Assembly: GCA_965222765.1 (NCBI GenBank)
Contig: CBDCVG010000059.1
Location: forward strand, 134,663 to 198,662
Direction of reading: 5' to 3'
DNA from: Caldora sp965222765
Lineage (GTDB): Bacteria; Cyanobacteriota; Cyanobacteriia; Cyanobacteriales; Coleofasciculaceae
Length of the DNA stretch: 64,000 nucleotides
A program made the position numbers and the translations under genes. Positions 63,172-64,000 of this stretch are shown here, in pieces (the first letter of the stretch is position 1; the number at the start of each line of letters is the position of its first letter). Under the pieces are notes generated by a model. The model had not been told where the DNA came from. It saw nothing but the letters and a program-made list of their open reading frames with translations, and made no database searches.

Positions 63172-63507
63172 ATGAATCTTGTTTTAGAGCGTGAGACACC
63201 ACCTCTATATAAAGATAAAACGGGAGCAATTCGTGTAGGGAACTCAAAAGTTTTACTAGAGACTGTAATTAGAGCCTTTCAAGATGGAGCGTCTCCTGAG
63301 TCTATTGTTCATCGGTACTCAACCCTTTCCTTGTCGGATGTCTACAACACAATTGGTTATTATCTTCGGCATCAAGATGCTGTGGAGATCTACTTGAGCC
63401 AGAGAGAGCAGTTAGCTGAATCTGTACGGCAACGTTTATCCAGCATTCAGCCCGATCTCAGCCTTATTCGTTCACGTTTACTATCTCGACAGAATTTGCA
63501 GCAATAG
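63172..63507 (+). CDS. DUF433 antitoxin-like protein
   Basis: 111 residues. Starts MNLVLERETPPLYKDKTGAIRVGNSKV, then the winged-helix-like DUF433 block TVIRAFQDGASPESIVHRYSTLSLSDVYNTIGYYLRHQDAVEIYL and a charged helical tail (REQLAESVRQRL). DUF433 proteins are the antitoxin partners of DUF5615 PIN-like toxins. A truncated DUF5615 frame follows 103 bp downstream, so this seems an antitoxin that has outlived its toxin. Confidence 0.8.
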   Translation: MNLVLERETPPLYKDKTGAIRVGNSKVLLETVIRAFQDGASPESIVHRYSTLSLSDVYNTIGYYLRHQDAVEIYLSQREQLAESVRQRLSSIQPDLSLIRSRLLSRQNLQQ

Positions 63508-63610
63508 ATATAGTCATTCCAGTTTAGACTGATACAAAATTTTGGGTGTAAATCTTGCTGTAAAAGGTTTTTGACGGAAAAAATGTTTTATTCTTATGTG
63601 AAATGACTAT

Positions 63611-63763
63611 ATGTTGAGCTTATTAAGCGATGAAAACTTTAATGGTGATATAGTTCGGGGGCTATTTTTACGACAACCCAATCTTGATTTAGTACGAGTT
63701 CAGGATGTAGGTTTACAAGAAGTAGATGATCCTACAATTCCCCCTTGTTCAAGAGTAGAATGA
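63611..63763 (+). pseudogene. Truncated DUF5615 PIN-like toxin
   Basis: ATG 63611 to TGA 63763, 50 residues: LLSDENFNGDIVRGLFLRQP, then DLVRVQDVGLQEVDDPTI. These are the first half of the PIN-like DUF5615 fold (the SDEN motif holds the first acidic residues). The usual second half (ILTHD-type block, about 60 more residues) is missing; the frame ends in unrelated PPCSRVE. It is thus a broken toxin behind its DUF433 partner. Confidence 0.7.
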
Positions 63764-63801
63764 GTCAAGAGCGAAACAGCCAATAACTCATCGCTTAAAT
63801 A

Positions 63802-64000
63802 ATGAGTTCCCCCCAGCCACCACAACCACCGAAAACGCTGCTTGGTCAACTGACACAGGCGGTACAGACAATTCAGGCAAAAGTTAACATCCAGTCCCTT
63901 GCCCTCAAGCCTAATGCTAGAGTGCCAGAGATCTGGGTACAAGATGCTAATGCAGATAAAGCTGAAATTTATCCGTTACTCGGGGGATCGTTACCTACTC
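63802..64000 (+). CDS. FHA-domain ABC transporter-like protein, N-terminal part
   Basis: ATG 63802, open to the window edge: MSSPQPPQPPKTLLGQLTQA, VQTIQAKVNIQSLALKPNAR, VPEIWVQDANADKAEIYPLL. This matches the start of large cyanobacterial proteins in which an FHA phosphothreonine-binding domain precedes ABC ATPase and membrane domains. After YPLLG the family continues DRYLLGRS; here GGGGG at 63982-63986 has one G too many, and the frame moves to GSLPT. I regard it as a sequence error. Confidence 0.6.
   Translation, partial: MSSPQPPQPPKTLLGQLTQAVQTIQAKVNIQSLALKPNARVPEIWVQDANADKAEIYPLLGGSLPT

Overview
The window looks like chromosomal DNA from a filamentous, non-heterocystous cyanobacterium (Moorena/Coleofasciculus/Lyngbya-like; genus is a guess). 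Evidence: many GCGATCGC (HIP1) octamers, heptameric short tandem repeats in most spacers, and cyanobacterial genes: RpaA-type response regulator, biliverdin reductase BvdR, CYP120-type P450, hps-type polysaccharide genes and the TIGR03960-type radical SAM protein. I see no rRNA, tRNA, CRISPR array or prophage.

Layout. 1-6.9 kb: a pentapeptide-repeat protein end, a DUF2358 protein, a peroxiredoxin-like protein, then nucleotide-sugar/glycosyltransferase genes (epimerase, GT2, a UDP-glucose dehydrogenase relative with altered catalytic residues) and a geranylgeranyl-reductase-like flavoprotein. 7-15 kb: TlyA, a nucleotidyltransferase, small cyanobacterial proteins, a STAS protein and a large radical SAM protein. 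14.9-17.5 kb: a decay zone with a truncated phosphotransferase, an IS630 remnant and a broken GT1 glycosyltransferase. 19-26 kb: a complete stressosome-type partner-switching cluster (globin-RsbR, RsbS, RsbT, RsbX-like and RsbU-like phosphatases), an MscS channel and a second STAS/ATPase pair. 26-32 kb: transketolase, fabF, acpP and a CHASE2 adenylate cyclase. 32.7-36 kb: tandem Uma2-family genes with a variable heptad array, then rpaA. 36.4-42.4 kb: a VanY peptidase, a membrane protein with an ARC6-IMS-like domain, and an NLR-like HEAT protein next to a small effector-like protein sharing a short motif with it. 42.8-52.3 kb: a sodium:solute symporter pair, P450, decayed hydrolase, ftsH, bvdR and two small beta-rich paralogues. 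52.5-60.5 kb: an exopolysaccharide region (GT2, HpsL-like polymerase, beta-propeller, Dpm1-like GT, MFS exporter). 60.6-64 kb: an IS deletion derivative, EamA transporter, methyltransferase, a broken toxin-antitoxin pair and the start of an FHA/ABC protein.

Best candidates for unusual biology: (1) the NLR-like/effector pair at 39.3-42.4 kb, which shares a roughly 23-residue motif at the end of one protein and the start of the other, the arrangement known for bacterial amyloid-signalling (BASS) cell-death systems; the NLR has a degenerate P-loop; (2) the heme-globin stressosome with no sigma-B gene in view and an RsbS that lacks the normal phosphorylated serine; (3) the UDP-glucose dehydrogenase paralogue with Cys-to-Tyr and Lys-to-His changes at catalytic sites.

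Caution: at least seven genes or gene parts are broken by single extra bases, mostly in short homopolymers (transketolase x4, HpsL-like x2, FHA/ABC x1). This pattern fits sequencing error better than gene decay. The GT1 and hydrolase remnants carry losses, gains and stop codons and look truly decayed.
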